This document shows positions 19,847 through 30,247 of a stretch of 64,000 nucleotides of DNA, in pieces. Position 1 is the first letter of the stretch; each line of letters begins with the position of its first letter. The notes below the pieces were generated by a model that was given only the letters and a program-made list of their open reading frames with translations, made no database searches and had not been told where the DNA came from. A program made the position numbers and the translations under genes. Source of the DNA: Proteiniphilum acetatigenes DSM 18083 (lineage in GTDB: Bacteria; Bacteroidota; Bacteroidia; Bacteroidales; Dysgonomonadaceae); the NCBI RefSeq assembly GCF_000380985.1, contig NZ_KB905692.1, positions 248,001 to 312,000 of the forward strand, in the 5' to 3' direction.

Positions 19847-21379
19847 ATGAAAACAAAAAACTATTTTTTTTATTCAAAAAGAGGGTTGAAATATTTTATC
19901 AATACCTTCCTGCTATGGACTTTTTCATTATCAGCCTTATGGTTTACAGGATGTAATGATGATGGATATCCAGAGGTTGATGGTCAGAATCCTGTGCTGA
20001 CATTGACAACGAGTCATATTCAATCCGGAGTTGGACGGACAATCACGATTGAAGGGAGTGTCAGCGATAAAGACGGAATTTCAGCGATCAGACTCGAATG
20101 TGAGGATCTTAATCTCGATAAGACCATTAACCTGATTGAGATTTATGAAAAACCACTCGAAACGTATGATCTGAGTTACAAATTCAATATTCAGAGGGAT
20201 GAAACCGGAGACCAATTTACTATTAAAGTTACAGTGACCGACGTGGGAGGGCGTACTGTCTCGGAAGATTTGCTGGTGACAATGGACGGTGATTTTGAGA
20301 ATCCTTTATTCACGCTCTCTCCGGACAAGAATGTTACGGTGCTTATTAAAGCCGAGACTAAATTTAATCTGCGTTTTTCTATTTCGGACGATCGTGCTTT
20401 AGATCATGTAACGATTGAGATTCCCGGCATAGACGGTTTTACATCACTCCGATTGGAAGCCAACGGGGAAAAAACATTTGACTATGCAGAAAGAATCACT
20501 TTGCCGAACATTGAGCAGGAGTATAATGTGACGATTACGGCTGTAGACAAAATGGGCAAAGAGTCTAAGATCAGCAGTGTCATTGCAGTGTCTGAAATGC
20601 CCGATTTCGAAAAAATGTATCTGGCAGACGTGGCTACAGTCAAGGAACTTAATAGTGACGTATTCGGGGTTCCGATGCGTATTGAACGTACAGGCGCTTA
20701 TCAATATAAGGCCAATTACTATAACCAGCAGGCCGGTACGAAAATATTTTTCCTGCCGCAAAAGAGCGATTTCTCTCCGATTTGCTTCGGACTCGATCCG
20801 GAGAATAACAGCAAATTGACAGACGATCCTGATACTGCGGAACCGATCATACTGGAACAGGCCAATATTTACTATGAGATTATATTTGATATCCAAAACA
20901 GTACTTACAGTATCAGGACTTATCCGATTGCCGAAGCTGTTAATCCCATACCTCATAAATACGGATCAACAAGTCTCGATACATGGGGAGATGGCGGTTC
21001 CTGGCTGCAGGAGTTTTATTTTGGTTACATGACAAGCAATCCCCGAGAGGTAGAACGGTTCTCGCAGGATGCGACAAACCCGAACCTCTTTTATCTTGAA
21101 GAACCATTATTCCTTGAAGCCGGTACTCAGATGAACTTCGTTATCCACAATTGGCATTCTGATGGTTGGTGGAACTATTGTACATGGCGTGTGGATAATT
21201 CGGCTGAACCCGAAATCTTCGGATACTACGGCAAAGAGGCCAAATACACCAATCCAGCGTGGACAAAACCTGACCATGTAGGTGATAACTGGGCGAAACC
21301 GGCCGTTAATACCACCGGAAATTATAAACTTGTATTTGATGCTCATCTTGAAAGGGCCAAACTGGTTCCTGCTAATTAA
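19847..21379 (+). CDS. SusE/SusF-like surface glycan-binding lipoprotein
   Basis: Predicted 510-residue lipoprotein (lipobox LWFTGC, Cys36). Residues about 48-150 and 155-250 look like Ig-type beta-sandwiches (GRTITIEGSVSDKDGISAIRLEC; FNLRFSISDDRALDHVTIEIPG). The C-terminal half has two SusE/SusF-like binding modules (FGVPMRIERTGAYQYKANYYNQQAGTKIFFLPQKSD; FYLEEPLFLEAGTQMNFVIHNWHSDGWWNYCTWRVDN) rich in Trp and Tyr, suited to stacking on sugars. No catalytic motif is seen. It is first in the operon, 16 bases before SusC. The role as a surface glycan-binding protein is inferred from module type and context. Confidence 0.8.
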   Translation: MKTKNYFFYSKRGLKYFINTFLLWTFSLSALWFTGCNDDGYPEVDGQNPVLTLTTSHIQSGVGRTITIEGSVSDKDGISAIRLECEDLNLDKTINLIEIYEKPLETYDLSYKFNIQRDETGDQFTIKVTVTDVGGRTVSEDLLVTMDGDFENPLFTLSPDKNVTVLIKAETKFNLRFSISDDRALDHVTIEIPGIDGFTSLRLEANGEKTFDYAERITLPNIEQEYNVTITAVDKMGKESKISSVIAVSEMPDFEKMYLADVATVKELNSDVFGVPMRIERTGAYQYKANYYNQQAGTKIFFLPQKSDFSPICFGLDPENNSKLTDDPDTAEPIILEQANIYYEIIFDIQNSTYSIRTYPIAEAVNPIPHKYGSTSLDTWGDGGSWLQEFYFGYMTSNPREVERFSQDATNPNLFYLEEPLFLEAGTQMNFVIHNWHSDGWWNYCTWRVDNSAEPEIFGYYGKEAKYTNPAWTKPDHVGDNWAKPAVNTTGNYKLVFDAHLERAKLVPAN

Positions 21380-21395
21380 TTAAGTAACATTTGAT

Positions 21396-24300
21396 ATGAA
21401 AAAACAGATATTATTATTGTGTCTTGCCTTGATAAGCCTGGGTGCTCATGCGCAGATCACTGTAAGGGGTAAAGTCACTTCAGCAACAGATAATGAGCCG
21501 CTGATCGGTGCAACAATACAGATAAAAGGTTCCGGTAACGGGACTGTAACTGATCTGGATGGTAATTACTCATTGAACAATATCGCAGGAGATGATATAC
21601 TTGTCTTCTCTTCGATAGGTTATGAAACCCAAGAGATCCGGGTAGCTAATCAGAATACGATCAATGTAGTGATGGAAGAGGCACAGGAACTTCTTGAAGA
21701 ACTGGTGGTGATCGGTTACGGCACCGTACGGAAGAGCGACCTGACCAGCTCCATCTCTACCATAAAAGGAGAGGAAATCACCAAAGTAACTACCGGTAAT
21801 GCCATGGATGCCCTTCAGGGTAAGATTAATGGGGTGCAGGTAACCAGTGGAGGCGGACCGGGTACAACTCCCAAAGTATTGATTCGTGGTGTCACTACAG
21901 TGAATGGCAGCGACCCGTTGTACGTGGTTGACGGAATGCCTGTAGGTACGAACATCAATTTCCTGAACAGCAACGACATCGAGTCCATGGAAGTGTTGAA
22001 AGATGCTTCGGCTGCTGCTATCTACGGTACGCGTGGTTCTAACGGCGTCATCCTGATTACTACTAAAAAAGGTTCTGCCGGAAAGACTTTGTTCAATTTC
22101 ACTTCTTCAGTCGGTTTCCAGAATATAGCCAATCCGAATATGGCAAAAGCTTCGGAATATGAACAGGTTTTCAAGGCCCGTTATACAAACGACGGACGTA
22201 CACCGGTATGGAACAGCAAAGACAATATCACCGATGCTGAAGGTACCGACTGGTGGAATGAAGTTGTCAATAAAACGGCGCTGGTACAGAACTACGCGTT
22301 CAGCGCTTCGGGAGGAAACGACAAACTTGTGTATAATTTGAGCCTGGGCTATTTCCGTAACAATTCACAGTACGATGTGGGCTACTGGGATAAGATCAAT
22401 GTCCGGTTGAATACGGAATATACATTCAATCAATATATAAAGATGGGCTTTGATATTGCTCCACGTGTAGAGTCGTGGGATAATACTCCAAATTTATTTT
22501 CAGCGGCGATGTCTATGGATCCTACTACGCCTATTTTTAAACCGGAGGAAGAATGGGTGGACAATCACTATAACAATTATGCGCGCTCTTACAACAACCA
22601 GGAGTGGAACCCCGTAGCATCACTTGCGCGCCAGAACGCTTACTCCCGTGAGTACGGCGTAATTGTTAATCCCTATTTACAATTAACGCCTTTAGAAGGA
22701 TTAACACTACGCACCCAGTTTGGTGCCAATGCCCATATCCGTCGTTCGGACGCCTTTACTCCGGAATTCGAGATCGATCAGCTCGAAAAATCCACTTACA
22801 GCAATGTTTCCCGGGAGATGAAAGAATGGTTAGACTGGAACTGGACGAATACCGCGAATTATATGCGGACTTTTGACGATAAACATAATCTTAACCTCAT
22901 GGCGGGTTTTACCGCAGAACGCTTTGCAGAATACTGGGTAAAGGGAGCACGCGACGATACTCCCAATAATTCCGAAAATTTGCAGGAGGTAAGTGCCGGC
23001 ACACTGAATCAACAAGCCACAGGTAATACTGCATACAGCACTTTACTTTCTTATATCGGGCGTGTGATGTACAATTACGATGGTCGTTACTATCTGACCG
23101 CTTCACTCCGTACAGATGGCTCTTCTAAATTCCCTGAGGGCAACAAATATGCAGTATTCCCATCTGTTTCGGCAGCCTGGCGTTTAACCGGAGAAGAATT
23201 CATGCAGGATCAGGACATTTTCAACAACCTGAAAATACGTGCCGGTTGGGGACGCGTAGGTAACCAAAATATCTCCAACTCCGCTTACCTGACCCTTCTC
23301 TCAAGCGCTGACGCCGTATTTGGTAGAAACCCAAGCCGTGTAACCGGTACGACTATCTCTTCTGTCGGTAACAACAGGCTGAAATGGGAAACTGTAGAAG
23401 ACTATAACTTAGGATTGGATATGTCTTTTTTGGATTCCCGCCTGAATGTAACGTTTGACATCTATCAAAAAAAGTCATACGACATGCTTTATAGAAAACA
23501 GAATATTTTTGCCGTAGGATATCCGGACTGGAATAGCCAGGTAACCATGAATATCGGGAGCATGAAAGCTACCGGTTGGGAATTGAGCTTCGATTGGAAC
23601 GACAGGATCACCAATGATTTCAGTTATAATATCGGCCTGAACCTTTCAGCTGTAAAAAATAAAGCAGTAAAACTTTCCGGAGACGGTCCTGTCAGTACCG
23701 GCGGTTTCAACTCCGATCAGATTATCCGTAATGAAGATGGTGCCGAAATCGGCCGCTTCTATGGATATGTGGCAGACGGACTGTTCCAGAATTTAAGTGA
23801 AGTGTATGCACACACCGATGAACATGGAACCATCCTCCAGCCTAACGCACAACCGGGTGATATCCGTTTCAAAGATTTGAACCATGACGGTGTGTTGGAT
23901 GAAAATGACAAAACTTATATCGGTAATGCCTATCCCGATTTAATGGCGGGACTGAACTTGGGTTTGAACTATAAGAGTTTCGATTTCAATGCTAACTTTT
24001 ACGGTACATTTGGTAACGATATTTTCAACACCACCAAGAGACTGTATGCCGGCACGAACGGCAGCAACGTGTATGCCGGTACACTGAACAAGGTTTGGCA
24101 TGGCGAAGGAACCAGTAACGATATTCCCCGCTTAACGGTTAACGACAATAACTTAAATTACACCCGCGTTTCCAGCTTCTATGTGGAAGATGGGTCGTAT
24201 TTCCGCTGTAAGCTGCTCCAGGTGGGTTACACGTTGCCAAAGAATATTATTCCCGGCACAAACCTTCGCATCTCATTCTCTGCCCAAAATCCTTTCACGA

Positions 24301-24428
24301 TTACCGGCTATTCGGGAATGGATCCGGAACGTCCACAGATGGGTGCAAGCGTCATTGAAACCGGAATTGACTGGATAGCTTATCCGAATCCGCGTACTTT
24401 TTTATTCGGTATTGATTTAAAATTCTAA
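21396..24428 (+). CDS. SusC-family TonB-dependent transporter of the second PUL
   Basis: Predicted 1010-residue transporter: signal peptide (MKKQILLLCLALISLGAHA), CarboxypepD-regulatory-like domain, TonB-box-like LEELVVIGYGTVRKSDLT from about residue 100, a plug with MEVLKDASAAAIYGTRGSNGVILITT, and a beta-barrel ending FLFGIDLKF. Everything expected for SusC is intact. Its stop overlaps the next ATG by one base, indicating tight coupling with SusD. Given the downstream GH30 and GH2 enzymes, beta-1,6-galactan-type oligosaccharides are the likely cargo; this is inference. Confidence 0.97.
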   Translation: MKKQILLLCLALISLGAHAQITVRGKVTSATDNEPLIGATIQIKGSGNGTVTDLDGNYSLNNIAGDDILVFSSIGYETQEIRVANQNTINVVMEEAQELLEELVVIGYGTVRKSDLTSSISTIKGEEITKVTTGNAMDALQGKINGVQVTSGGGPGTTPKVLIRGVTTVNGSDPLYVVDGMPVGTNINFLNSNDIESMEVLKDASAAAIYGTRGSNGVILITTKKGSAGKTLFNFTSSVGFQNIANPNMAKASEYEQVFKARYTNDGRTPVWNSKDNITDAEGTDWWNEVVNKTALVQNYAFSASGGNDKLVYNLSLGYFRNNSQYDVGYWDKINVRLNTEYTFNQYIKMGFDIAPRVESWDNTPNLFSAAMSMDPTTPIFKPEEEWVDNHYNNYARSYNNQEWNPVASLARQNAYSREYGVIVNPYLQLTPLEGLTLRTQFGANAHIRRSDAFTPEFEIDQLEKSTYSNVSREMKEWLDWNWTNTANYMRTFDDKHNLNLMAGFTAERFAEYWVKGARDDTPNNSENLQEVSAGTLNQQATGNTAYSTLLSYIGRVMYNYDGRYYLTASLRTDGSSKFPEGNKYAVFPSVSAAWRLTGEEFMQDQDIFNNLKIRAGWGRVGNQNISNSAYLTLLSSADAVFGRNPSRVTGTTISSVGNNRLKWETVEDYNLGLDMSFLDSRLNVTFDIYQKKSYDMLYRKQNIFAVGYPDWNSQVTMNIGSMKATGWELSFDWNDRITNDFSYNIGLNLSAVKNKAVKLSGDGPVSTGGFNSDQIIRNEDGAEIGRFYGYVADGLFQNLSEVYAHTDEHGTILQPNAQPGDIRFKDLNHDGVLDENDKTYIGNAYPDLMAGLNLGLNYKSFDFNANFYGTFGNDIFNTTKRLYAGTNGSNVYAGTLNKVWHGEGTSNDIPRLTVNDNNLNYTRVSSFYVEDGSYFRCKLLQVGYTLPKNIIPGTNLRISFSAQNPFTITGYSGMDPERPQMGASVIETGIDWIAYPNPRTFLFGIDLKF

Positions 24429-26062
24429 TGATTATGAAGCAGATATTTATTATATTGGCACTCTTTGCCACCGTATCCTTTTCAGCATGTTCCGACTTCC
24501 TGGTGGAAGATGTGAGGGGACAAGAGAATCTCGACACCTACTTTCAAAGTGAAAACGATGCAGAATCGTTTCTCACTGGCTGCTACAATGCGATCACCTA
24601 TCATGGCTGGTGGCAGATTGAAAACTTCTGGATTTTGACCGATATGTGTAGTGATGACCTCTGGATGGGTAACACCACGCAAGACCAAAGCGGATATATT
24701 TCACTGGCACATTACCAGGGTGTCGGACAAAGCAATGGTACCATATCCAACTTCTGGCAGTACCGTTATAAAGGTATCCTGCGTAGCAATATCGCTATTG
24801 AACGTATACCTGAAGCACCTATACGGGACGAAAGAAAAAAAGAACGCTTAATTGGTGAAGCCAAATTCCTGCGTGCTTATTTCTATTTTGAACTGGTAAA
24901 GAACTTCGGCGATGTGCCTATTATAGAAGGATTTTTATTGCCGGAAGAAGTGAGCGGCATCACGCGTTCGAGTACGGAAGATGTGTATGCTTTGATCGAA
25001 CAGGATCTCACAGATGCAGCCAGTGTGCTTCCGCAGCGCAGTGAATATAGTGCCGATGACATGGGGCGTGCAACCCGCGGTGCCGCTCTTGGGATGTTGG
25101 GGAAAGCATATCTTTATCAGAATAAATTTGAAAAGGCCAGGGATATCCTCAAAACAGTCATCGATGAAGGTGAATATAAGCTGATGACTGATTTCGGCGA
25201 TGTATGGAGTATAGATGCCGAAAATAATGAAGAGTCGCTCTTTGAGGTGCAGAATATGTATGATGAGACGTATGAACTTGGCGGCAGCTTGTCAATCGTA
25301 ACGGGCAACCGTTCCGGCGGCGACCAGGATGGATGGGCCTGGGGATTGCCTACTGCTAATCTTGAAAATGCTTTCATTGAAGCCGGGGACACAGAACGAC
25401 TGAGATGGACGATTATCAAGCACGGTGCAACAGAAATAGCAGGAGAAGACAATTTCGACGAACTCATTACTGCACAGGGTAACCAGAATGGTGACGGTAC
25501 TTATTGTATTGATCCTGCCAAACATAAGCCGGCCCGTATCAATCGCAAATTCTGGTTGCCTTTTACTAAACGTCCCGCAAATTATAATCAACCGAGAGTG
25601 CCTTTGAATCATCGCATTCTGCGCTATGCCGACATCCTTCTGATGTATGCTGAGGCTTGCAATGAGACCGGTGACGATGCAACTGCCCGTAATGCTTTGA
25701 ATCAGGTACGCAATCGTGTTAACCTTGACGCTGTAACTCTCAGTGGAAATGAACTTCGGAATGCCATCCGTGCAGAGCGTCGTCTTGAACTGGCATGTGA
25801 AAACCACCGACTTTATGACATTCGTCGTTGGACGGACGACAATGGGAAAAAGGTGATTGCCAATATTATGGGAGTAAACGGATCATTCGTGCAATGGAAT
25901 ACGAGTGAAACAACCGCTGATCCTTACGAATGGGAGAATCAGTATGAACCGAGTAATAAAGGGATCACATTCAACGAAAACCGGGACTTACTGTTCCCGA
26001 TTCCGCTATATGAAATCACCATGTCCAATGGGTCGATTACACAGAATCCGGGTTGGAATTAA
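24428..26062 (+). CDS. SusD/RagB-family lipoprotein of the second PUL
   Basis: Predicted 544-residue SusD homologue with lipobox SFSAC (Cys21). SusD signatures include EAKFLRAYFYFELVKNFGDVPII (about 139-161), ILRYADILLMYAEACNETGD (about 397-416) and AIRAERRLELACENHRLYDIRRW (about 442-464), with the usual C-terminal ITQNPGWN. The first ATG (24428) overlaps the SusC stop (TAATG); an in-frame ATG six bases on (MKQIFI) is an equally good start. It should form the SusCD import complex with the preceding gene. Confidence 0.96.
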   Translation: MIMKQIFIILALFATVSFSACSDFLVEDVRGQENLDTYFQSENDAESFLTGCYNAITYHGWWQIENFWILTDMCSDDLWMGNTTQDQSGYISLAHYQGVGQSNGTISNFWQYRYKGILRSNIAIERIPEAPIRDERKKERLIGEAKFLRAYFYFELVKNFGDVPIIEGFLLPEEVSGITRSSTEDVYALIEQDLTDAASVLPQRSEYSADDMGRATRGAALGMLGKAYLYQNKFEKARDILKTVIDEGEYKLMTDFGDVWSIDAENNEESLFEVQNMYDETYELGGSLSIVTGNRSGGDQDGWAWGLPTANLENAFIEAGDTERLRWTIIKHGATEIAGEDNFDELITAQGNQNGDGTYCIDPAKHKPARINRKFWLPFTKRPANYNQPRVPLNHRILRYADILLMYAEACNETGDDATARNALNQVRNRVNLDAVTLSGNELRNAIRAERRLELACENHRLYDIRRWTDDNGKKVIANIMGVNGSFVQWNTSETTADPYEWENQYEPSNKGITFNENRDLLFPIPLYEITMSNGSITQNPGWN

Positions 26063-26086
26063 ATAATTCTCCAGGTTAGTTATATT

Positions 26087-26124
26087 TCTGCCGCGGGTAG
26101 TTCGGAAAAATTATTCGCGGCAGA
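26087..26124 (+). terminator. Stem-loop between SusD and GH30, likely attenuator
   Basis: A perfect 9-bp stem TCTGCCGCG/CGCGGCAGA (26087-26095, 26116-26124) is followed by TTTTATT. It lies in an 84-base gap where the operon passes from transport genes to enzymes. A partial terminator or 3'-end stabiliser that keeps SusCD mRNA more abundant than enzyme mRNA is the likely role. Confidence 0.6.
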
Positions 26125-26146
26125 TTTTATTAAAATAACAGTTATT

Positions 26147-27730
26147 ATGAAATTTAAATATTATTTCTGCTTACTTTTAATATTTGTAATTTCTGCTTGC
26201 GACGACGGCACAGACCCGGAACCCGGACAGTCCGGTACAAACGTGAAAAAGACGGTTACAATTGATATCGGAAAAACGTTTCAGACGATAGACGGATTCG
26301 GTGCTTCTGACTGTTGGACGGCCAACTATGTTGGAAGAGACTGGGAAGGTAGCCAGAAGGAATCGATAGCCCGTTTATTATTTTCACAGGATATCAATAA
26401 TGGTGCCCCGGAAGGAATAGGCTTGTCGATGTGGCGTTTCAACCTGGGAGCAGGAACGGCTGAACAGGGTGATGATAGTGGCATCGACGACAAATCGCGC
26501 CGTGCAGAATCTTTCCTCAATGCTGACGGGACTTATGACTGGAGCCGTCAACAGGGGCAACAGTATTTCCTGGAAAAGGCGCGTGAGTATGGTTGCGGGT
26601 CATTTGTAATGTTCAGCAATTCGCCGCCGGTTCACTATACCTACAACGGAAAAGGATTTTCGGCACGCGGAGCACGTAGTAACCTGAAGGAAGAACACTA
26701 CGATGATTTTGCTGCCTATATGGCCAACGTAGCTGAATATTTCAAAAATAATAAAAACATTACATTCTCATATATAAGTCCGGTGAACGAGCCTCAATAC
26801 AATTGGGAAAGCGGCCAGGAGGGAAGTGGCTGGCAAAATGCCGAAATAAAACGTCTGGTTATTGAACTGGATAACGCCCTCAGTCGGAAAAATCTGGATA
26901 GCAGGATCCTTATTACGGAATCGGGAGACTGGGAGTACCTTTATAAAATAAAGGGTGATGCTGCCCGCAGCAATCAGATAACCGACTTTTTCTCGCCCGA
27001 GTCAGCCAATTATATCGGTGACCTCACGCATGTAGATCTCCTGATAGGGGGACACAGTTACTGGACAGACGGAAACTGGGATACGATGAAGAGTGTCAGA
27101 AGCCAACTGGGAGCAGCGGCGTCAGCAAAAGGATTAAAAATATATCAGACCGAATGGAGCATGCTTGGAGATCATTTCAACGACAAGGATTACCCCGGCC
27201 ACGAGTCGGCAACTCCTCTTGACATAGCGCTTCACATGTCAAAAGTTATCTATCACGATTTAACCACTGCCAATGTCAGTTCATGGTCGTTCTGGACCAG
27301 TATGGACATGGCACGCTGGGATCATAAGAACCGTTTTCTATTGATCGATCTGGTGCCGGGAAGCGGTATTTACGGGGATATTTCCGAAAGCGGCAGGCAT
27401 GAGGCCACCAAAAGTTTATGGGTACTGGGAAATTACAGTCTGTTTATCAGACCGGGTTACCAACGTGTCGATCTGAGCATAGAGAATCCGTCGAGCTCGT
27501 TTTTCGGATCTGCCTGGATGTCCCCCGACAAAAAACGGCTGGTGGTGGTATATACCAATATGACCGGAAAATCTATCGCCATTAATCTGAACGTTACAGG
27601 GCTGGGAAGGCATTCATCAGTGAAACAATATACAACATCCCGGACAAAAGACCTGGGAGAAAATACTCCTTCCGGGGAGGAAACAGTGATTGACCCTTTA
27701 TCTGTTACTACATTTGTCTATGAATTTTAA
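26147..27730 (+). CDS. GH30 lipoprotein, probable endo-beta-1,6-galactanase
   Basis: Predicted 527-residue lipoprotein (lipobox VISAC, Cys18) with a GH30 (beta/alpha)8 barrel plus C-terminal beta-domain. Conserved features are FQTIDGFGASDCW (about 44-56), GSFVMFSNSPPVHYTYNGKGFS, the acid/base glutamate in SPVNEPQYN (E215) and the nucleophile in YQTEWSM (E336). The DGFGASDCW and SNSPPVHYTYNGK patterns resemble subfamily 5, whose characterised members are endo-beta-1,6-galactanases acting on arabinogalactan side chains. It is downstream of SusCD and 20 bases before a GH2 beta-galactosidase, which fits. Glucosylceramidase or beta-1,6-glucanase activity is less likely but not excluded. Confidence 0.83.
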   Translation: MKFKYYFCLLLIFVISACDDGTDPEPGQSGTNVKKTVTIDIGKTFQTIDGFGASDCWTANYVGRDWEGSQKESIARLLFSQDINNGAPEGIGLSMWRFNLGAGTAEQGDDSGIDDKSRRAESFLNADGTYDWSRQQGQQYFLEKAREYGCGSFVMFSNSPPVHYTYNGKGFSARGARSNLKEEHYDDFAAYMANVAEYFKNNKNITFSYISPVNEPQYNWESGQEGSGWQNAEIKRLVIELDNALSRKNLDSRILITESGDWEYLYKIKGDAARSNQITDFFSPESANYIGDLTHVDLLIGGHSYWTDGNWDTMKSVRSQLGAAASAKGLKIYQTEWSMLGDHFNDKDYPGHESATPLDIALHMSKVIYHDLTTANVSSWSFWTSMDMARWDHKNRFLLIDLVPGSGIYGDISESGRHEATKSLWVLGNYSLFIRPGYQRVDLSIENPSSSFFGSAWMSPDKKRLVVVYTNMTGKSIAINLNVTGLGRHSSVKQYTTSRTKDLGENTPSGEETVIDPLSVTTFVYEF

Positions 27731-27750
27731 TTAATTAAAAAAATAATCGC

Positions 27751-30246
27751 ATGCGAAAAAAAACTCTGTCAATCGTTATTTTACTGGTTATGTGTATTGC
27801 CCCGTCTCTCCGGGCACAGGTATCTTTCGGGTCGCCTGAAAAGATCAACGACAACTGGAAATTTATCCTGAACGATGTGCAGGACGGACAATCGGTCACG
27901 TTGGACGACACAAGGTGGCAACCCATATCGTTACCCCATGACTGGAGTGTAAAAGGTCAGTTAAGTCCTACGCTTGCCAGTTGCACGGGATACCTTCCCG
28001 GAGGTATCGGCTGGTATCGTAAAATAATCGATATTCCTGCCGACAAACAGGGACAGAAAGTATATCTCTATTTCGAAGGAGTTTATAACCGCAGCGAAGT
28101 ATTCCTCAACGGGCAATCTCTTGGGAAGCGCCCTAACGGGTATATCTCGTTCATGTATGATGCGACTCCCTATATTCAATACGGTCAGGAAAACGTAATT
28201 GCAGTACGGGTCGATCACAGCCAGTATGCCGATTCACGATGGTACACCGGTTCGGGTATTTACCGCGATGTATGGGTGGTATATGCCAATCCTGTACATA
28301 TTGCCCAGTGGGGTGTATATGCCTATCCCGAAGAAGTAAAGAATGGCTACCAGTTGAATGTGGAAGTCGATATTAATAGCGAAGAAGTAAATAACACTTC
28401 ATTAACTATTGTGAACGAACTGTTCTCTCCGGAAGGTAAACTTGTGGCGAAAGATTCGAAGAGGCTTACCGCAAAGCCGGGCAATGACAACAAACTGATT
28501 ACTTCTTTAAAGATCAATAAACCGGCACTGTGGTCCCTGTCCGATCCTAATCTCTATGAGTTGAAGACGACCATACTCAGAGATGGTGTTGAAACCGATC
28601 AGACCACAACCCGTACCGGATTCCGCACCTACACCTTCGATCCCAATAAAGGATTTGCTTTGAACGGGGAGTGGATGAAAGTGAAAGGAGTATGTATACA
28701 TCATGACGCAGGTGTACTGGGTGCGGCTGTTCCCCGGGAAGTATGGAAAAGACGTTTACAGACCCTGAAAGAGATAGGGGTGAATGCAGTCCGTACGAGT
28801 CACAATCCGCAGGCCACCGATCTGTACGAACTCTGTGATGAAATGGGGATATTGGTACTCAACGAAATGTACGACGAGTGGGTATTCCCCAAACGCAAAT
28901 GGATAGAAGGCTGGAATGTAGGGACTCCCGGCTTTCAGGGCTCTTATGATATATTCAAGGAATGGGGGGAGATAGATCTGGCCGACCTGGTACGGCGCGA
29001 CCGGAACCATATCTCTGTTTTTGCATGGAGTATCGGTAACGAGGTGGACTATCCCAACGATCCCTATTCGCATCCGGTTCTCGGAGGAGAGAAAGCGGGA
29101 TTTACGCAGGCCACCTATGGCGGATATAATCCCGATGCCCCTGATGCAATGGAACTGGGTGATATTGCAAAGCGTTTGGTCAAAGTAGTAAAAGAATACG
29201 ACCGGGCACGTCCCGTGACCGCGGGATTAGCCGGAGTGGCCATGTCGAACGAGACCGAATACCCGGGAGTATTGGACATTGCCGGATATAACTATACCGA
29301 AGACCGGTACGATAGCGACCATAAGAAGTATCCCGACCGGGTGATCTATGGAAGTGAGAACCGGCACGATATGGCAGCATGGAAAGCCACGCGCGACAGG
29401 GAACATATTTTCGGCCAGTTCCTCTGGACAGGGATCGATTATCTCGGGGAGTCGGGCAGATGGCCTTCAAGAGGCTTCTATTCGGGACTGCTCGATTTCG
29501 GTGGATTCATCAAGCCCAGAGGATACTTCCGGCAGTCATTATGGTCCGACAAACCGATGGCCTATCTGGGAACATATCCCACACCGGGCAGAGGAAGCCG
29601 GAACCAGTCAAGGGACGTATTGTCGCAGACGGAAACCGGGAATGTCTCGAACTATGTGGAAAGAGCACCCTCGATGGATGCATGGCCTGTATGGAACTAC
29701 AGTGAAGGCCAATCGATCCGGGTGGTATGCTATACCAATGCCGCCAAAGCAAAACTGTTGCTGAACGGGACAGAGGTCGGCGAGACAAAAGAGTATGACG
29801 ACAATACCGGCATTATATTCTGGGATATCCCCTACAAAGCCGGAAAATTGGAAGTGGTGGGTATGGATAAGGATAACAACCCTGTTTCCGGCTATACCAT
29901 ACAGTCATCGAAACGTCCCCATGCTTTACAGGTCGTTCAGTCCGAAAAGCAGATAGATAAGGGGAGAGGGCTGACCCAGGTCGTGGTACAGGTGGTGGAT
30001 GAAGACGGCATCCCGGTGATACTGTCGGACGACGAGGTTACCTGCCGGATAAGCGGTCCTGCCAAACTCCTCGGTCTGGAAGCCAGCAACAATTCCGATA
30101 TGACCGACTATACCGATAACAGGCATCGCGTGTTCCACGGACGTATCCTGGCTTATGTACAGGCAACCGGTGAGCAGGGCGAAATAAAAATAGACTTTAC
30201 CTCACCCTGGCTGGAACCGGTGGAAATAACAGTGACGGCTGAATAA
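27751..30246 (+). CDS. GH2 beta-galactosidase
   Basis: Predicted 831-residue secreted enzyme (signal peptide ending SLRA). Domain order is sugar-binding jelly-roll (about 30-190; GIGWYRKIIDIP, NGYISFMYDATPYI), Ig-like domain (about 190-300), TIM barrel with acid/base E431 (WSIGNEVDYP) and predicted nucleophile E536 (YGSENRHDM), and C-terminal DUF4982-like and Ig-like domains (about 630-831). The VCIHHDAGVLGAAVP and RTSHNP motifs are typical of Bacteroidota GH2 beta-galactosidases. It would remove galactose from the products of the upstream GH30. It is last in the operon; its stop is one base from the stop of the convergent AraC gene, leaving no room for a terminator. Confidence 0.9.
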   Translation: MRKKTLSIVILLVMCIAPSLRAQVSFGSPEKINDNWKFILNDVQDGQSVTLDDTRWQPISLPHDWSVKGQLSPTLASCTGYLPGGIGWYRKIIDIPADKQGQKVYLYFEGVYNRSEVFLNGQSLGKRPNGYISFMYDATPYIQYGQENVIAVRVDHSQYADSRWYTGSGIYRDVWVVYANPVHIAQWGVYAYPEEVKNGYQLNVEVDINSEEVNNTSLTIVNELFSPEGKLVAKDSKRLTAKPGNDNKLITSLKINKPALWSLSDPNLYELKTTILRDGVETDQTTTRTGFRTYTFDPNKGFALNGEWMKVKGVCIHHDAGVLGAAVPREVWKRRLQTLKEIGVNAVRTSHNPQATDLYELCDEMGILVLNEMYDEWVFPKRKWIEGWNVGTPGFQGSYDIFKEWGEIDLADLVRRDRNHISVFAWSIGNEVDYPNDPYSHPVLGGEKAGFTQATYGGYNPDAPDAMELGDIAKRLVKVVKEYDRARPVTAGLAGVAMSNETEYPGVLDIAGYNYTEDRYDSDHKKYPDRVIYGSENRHDMAAWKATRDREHIFGQFLWTGIDYLGESGRWPSRGFYSGLLDFGGFIKPRGYFRQSLWSDKPMAYLGTYPTPGRGSRNQSRDVLSQTETGNVSNYVERAPSMDAWPVWNYSEGQSIRVVCYTNAAKAKLLLNGTEVGETKEYDDNTGIIFWDIPYKAGKLEVVGMDKDNNPVSGYTIQSSKRPHALQVVQSEKQIDKGRGLTQVVVQVVDEDGIPVILSDDEVTCRISGPAKLLGLEASNNSDMTDYTDNRHRVFHGRILAYVQATGEQGEIKIDFTSPWLEPVEITVTAE

Positions 30247-30247
30247 T

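Noticed and set aside
29348-29764. Overlapping plus- and minus-strand ORFs of about 90-140 residues inside the GH2 gene
   Set aside because: They are shadows of GC-richer coding sequence with no family features; GH2 motifs, including the nucleophile at E536, are encoded in the main frame.
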